Positions 60,702 to 64,000 of a stretch of 64,000 nt of DNA are shown here, in pieces. The stretch is taken from the NCBI GenBank assembly GCA_013368445.1, contig JAACJO010000049.1, positions 39,748 to 103,747 on the forward strand. The letters run 5' to 3'. The first letter of the stretch is position 1. The number at the start of each line of letters is the position of its first letter. A program made the translations under genes and the position numbers. The notes beneath the pieces are model-generated. The model worked only from the letters and a program-made list of their open reading frames with translations, was not told the origin of the DNA and made no database searches. This DNA comes from Leucocoprinus leucothites (lineage: Eukaryota; Basidiomycota; Agaricomycetes; Agaricales; Agaricaceae).

Positions 60702-63523
60702 ACACCATATCCGAGACCCTGAGCTAGATGGTGTTATGCCCACGGACTATTTAAATTGAACCGCGAACATTATTATACCCCTTTTTATTAGATGAATGCC
60801 TATTATCGTTTGACGGGACTCTCAGAGGCTGTAGCTCTTTCATGGTGATCCATCGTACTGTAGAGATCGGACTTCGCGTGACGTCATATCACCGCCGTCA
60901 CGCGTCCTCTCTCTACTACTGATTAAGTCCCCTCCTTCTTCGACAACTCTCTGTGTACTAACCGACACCCCACTACCCTGGCAACGCACCAATCATCAAT
61001 CATAGCCGACTACTATATCAAGACGCCCCTGCACAGTCCTCGCCCAGTAGCCGCCGCTTACCACCACTATCCCCCTCAGCTTTCCCCTTTCCTCTCTCAA
61101 TTCCACATGCCCCTTTCCTCTCTCCATTCTACACTTTCCTTTTAATACTCGCTACGTATATTTCGCACTCGGCATCCCCGCTTCAACGCAACCGAGTTAG
61201 GACCTGTCATCCAACTGACAGAAGTCCGAACATTTAAATTATGTTTTATCTTTTTTTTATTGTTCCTCCTCCCTCCTTTGTCCTAAAATCTCGATAAAAT
61301 ACTCGCTCATACTCCGGTACATTCGCTACCGCTCCGCTTCATCGTCTAGTCTAATAGTGTGGGTCTAAACGACCACATGGACCCCTCTCTCCACCTACTT
61401 TTCCACCAATAATATTCTTTAGAATTATCTTTCTCTTTCAAAAACTTAACTAAACATTTTGTAAACTGCTCTTTTCTGCTCTTTCCATTCACCTCTAGCA
61501 TTGTAGATACTCATAGAACCGTAGCTTTAAATACTGCGATGTATTTCTGTTTTTCTTTAGTGAAATCTACCCCCATCTCCCCGACCCAGTTTGAGCTCTA
61601 AGTTTAAGCTCTTTGACATGGCTATCACTCAAATCAACCGCTCTCATCGTCATTTCACTCCTCAGCAACGTTTCACATCGTCGCACGAGTGCTGAGCTAT
61701 CATTTCAATTAAAACTTCATTAAATAACATTTATAACATTACTCTATTTGGGTCAGAACCAACGACAGACGGACGCTGTCGTGCTCGCAACTTTAACCGC
61801 ACTCACCTAGTATACTTTCCCTTCAGTACCTCTACCCCTGGCGTAAGTCTTGTTGCCCAATCAAGCGCGTTAATGTACCAGAGACGCAGACTCGTAGTGG
61901 CATGATACTCTCGGTGCGAGGGGTACGATCAAATGCACGCCTCCTTCCCCGATCATCTCAAAGAGATCATCCGAATCTTGCTATGTGGTGTTCACACTCC
62001 ACCAACTCACGATTCTCTTGATCCGAATGTTTCAGATGCATGATCTTGATCAGTTTTATACTTGTATTCAAGCTCATTCCGTGAACATAGTCGATAAGGT
62101 GAAAGGCTTCGCGGTGAGCCATGTGCTGGCATAGTATACCCAAACTTGATATAATATTTTCACGAATGGCTGCTCTATCGTTCTGACACGGATAAAAAGC
62201 TTTCTCACGGTACTCTTGCTCTATATTTGGAAGCCAATTCAAGGATCTAGCTGCAGCATCCACCGAGTGCACTTCAACCCAGTTTCGACACTTGAACAGG
62301 TCAAGCGGGTTATACAATGGTGGCATGCATCTCTCGAGCGCTAGATGTCGACCATAGTGAAAGCCAGAATCATCGATCTCAGGAAAAGATTGACACTTCG
62401 TTATAGCCGTGGAACACGCTCACAGGAACCACACCAAAGCCCTCCAGACTTGATCGACGTTTGCAAAGCCGCTCAGCATGTGCATACCTCCGTGAAAATT
62501 TCTTGGAGTGAACTTGACGTCTACTACCCCACCTAGCCCAAATCAGACCATTTCAGAGGTTCCGGGCTACAAACACTGTAATGCCGGGGGGCCACTAGAT
62601 GAGTCTCATTCGAAGATGCATGTGGCGCGTCTAGTGGCGTTTCAATCTTCGCGTACTGTAATCCGGCACAATTATCAATTCTCCTGCCGTTCACATAAGC
62701 TGATATAAAGTTCGTGCGGCAGTCAAAGGAACCTACGGTAAAACACAAACTTGTTCCGAACGATTTTGTTCATTGTCCGTGCTAATCATTCATTCCTCCT
62801 TTACCGTGGCATCTACCATGCAAAGTGCTAGTAGTATATCGCCGAATTCTGTGGACTAAGCTTCCCAGTTGAAACAGATGCTGACTTCATCAATCGATAT
62901 CGCAAGTCACGATCTAAACCGGCAACTTCGTTTACCTTTAGAAACAGACCCCTCTCTCCTTACGTTGAAAGCTGCATTCTCGGGGCCGGTATTCTCAGCT
63001 GTCAACTAGAAAGTTATCCTCCCCAAGTGGCTTTCAATCGCCGGTTGCTGAAGGCTTAGTTCCTTTCCTTCCAAGAATATCTTAATTTCATCCTAGGAAA
63101 ATGTTGGCATCATCTTACTGGCAACCTCTAGCCGACTAGGCTCTCAAATCCAAGGCTGGATATAGGGCGCTTAAACTGGCACCGGAGCGGATTGTCCGGA
63201 CACAAAACCATTGAACAAGCATCATCGGCATGCATCGAAATCTTAGGGAGGAATGCTGGTGTAACGAGGGAAATGCGTTTGAGCATGCCTTCGATCCTGG
63301 AAATGTTGCTTGGTCATAAGAGTACAAGGAGTACTAGATCTTGCTACTGCCGTGGACGCGTTGCACTCCTCTATCACCGTTTGTTGCGGTATCGTAGCCG
63401 CATGCACATGTAGTGCGATCCATTACATTAGTTTATCTAGTCTCTAAATTGATAATCCCAGCATCGTAGATAAATTATTGGTGGTATAGTTGAGTGGGGT
63501 AAATACCGTCTATTCCGTCATAT
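60702..63523. other. Intergenic region with one small unassigned frame
   Basis: Pyrimidine-rich stretches (60940-61640) with no gene. The minus frame 61967-62326 (119 codons, mixed composition, ends in a normal stop) could be a small gene or relic exon, family unknown. 63136-63523 is the 3' flank of the elongation factor gene. Confidence 0.4.
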
Positions 63524-64000
63524 TACTTTTTAGCTGCAGGAAGGGTCTTGCGGTAAGTCTCTTCAAGGTCTTTCTGCACATTAGGTGTCACAGGCAGGTG
63601 TGTCTATAGAGATGTCTGAATCAGTTTCGGAATCCCTACTCGCTGAATACGCGTGCTCACCTTGTATTCCATGCTGAATTCACCTAAAGACGGACAAAAT
63701 TGGTTTGAGATAGCGCGGACGCGAACAGCGGTGTTGGCACTTACCCTTGCCCTGGGTCGAACCACGGAGTTGATTCGAGTATCCAAACATGTCATTCAGG
63801 GGTACTTCAGCACACACGTGAACTCCTCGTCGCGGACTTCACTGTCAATGATCGTGCCACGCCTCGAGTTCAATCCACCAATGACTTGGCCTATTGATAA
63901 ATTTGTTAGCGCAAAGCATGGAGACTCATCTCGATAGACACCCACTTTGGAACTCAGAAGGAGCCACAACCTCCACCGTCATGATAGGCTCAAGGATAAC
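63524..64000 (-). CDS. Mitochondrial elongation factor G (MEF1-like), 3' end, partial
   Basis: Exons 63946-64000 (runs off the window), 63745-63890, 63661-63683 and 63524-63603, with 55-61-bp introns, read the C-terminal domains of [69 protein letters not shown], and [20 protein letters not shown], ending at TAA 63524-63526. EF-G moves tRNA and mRNA on the ribosome; the ending and intron-rich fungal structure suggest the mitochondrial form. Within exon 63745-63890 the frame slips by one base at the CACACAC run (63811-63818): a base is missing between EEFT and AEVPL. It is either a sequencing error or a broken copy. Confidence 0.85.

Overview
The window comes from a filamentous basidiomycete, most likely an Agaricomycete. 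Introns are about 50-60 bp with GT...AG ends, and the gene set is typical of that group: a CYP63-like P450, a GPI-anchored chitin deacetylase, a GH16 glucanase and MYND-finger proteins. The transposon fauna (chromodomain Ty3/gypsy, Ty1/copia, Tnp2-type CACTA, Tc1, TET/JBP-like 2-oxoglutarate dioxygenase genes, an rve-type integrase) also fits. It splits into a transposon island (1 to about 46.5 kb) and a host gene block (about 47.1-64 kb).

Island, 1-35 kb: almost every reading frame is broken, CG dinucleotides are nearly absent, and most stops are TGA or TAG where CGA or CAG is expected. In order it holds a foldback-like AT-rich repeat (~1.4-1.85 kb), a cysteine-containing gene remnant cut by a 558-bp solo LTR with a 5-bp target duplication, a 747-bp pogo-like non-autonomous element, a complete but decayed GH16 beta-glucanase gene (7.7-9.2 kb, minus), a decayed CACTA transposase (11.3-14.4 kb), a TET/JBP-like dioxygenase gene split by a copia retrotransposon (19752-26061), an unrecognised acidic multi-exon gene, and a decayed integrase-type transposase gene (29.3-31.2 kb, minus).

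Island, 33-46.5 kb: a second TET/JBP-like dioxygenase gene is split by an intact, CG-rich, very young Ty3/gypsy chromovirus (35059-43380, matching 601-bp LTRs, AGGAT duplication). Its LTR and primer-binding site match Tf1-style self-priming. Between pol and the 3' LTR, on the opposite strand, it carries an intron-containing gene with a Zn2Cys6 cysteine pattern. An intact Tc1 element (44934-46526, 210-bp inverted repeats) follows.

Host block: two tandem MYND-finger paralogues (minus), an intact ten-exon P450 (minus), a 4.4-kb gap, a chitin deacetylase gene (plus), a gap, and the 3' end of a mitochondrial elongation factor G gene (minus) running off the window.

The main story is layered: methylation-type C-to-T decay of old transposons, oxygenase genes of a family proposed to act on 5-methylcytosine carried among them, and recent undecayed insertions that split those genes.
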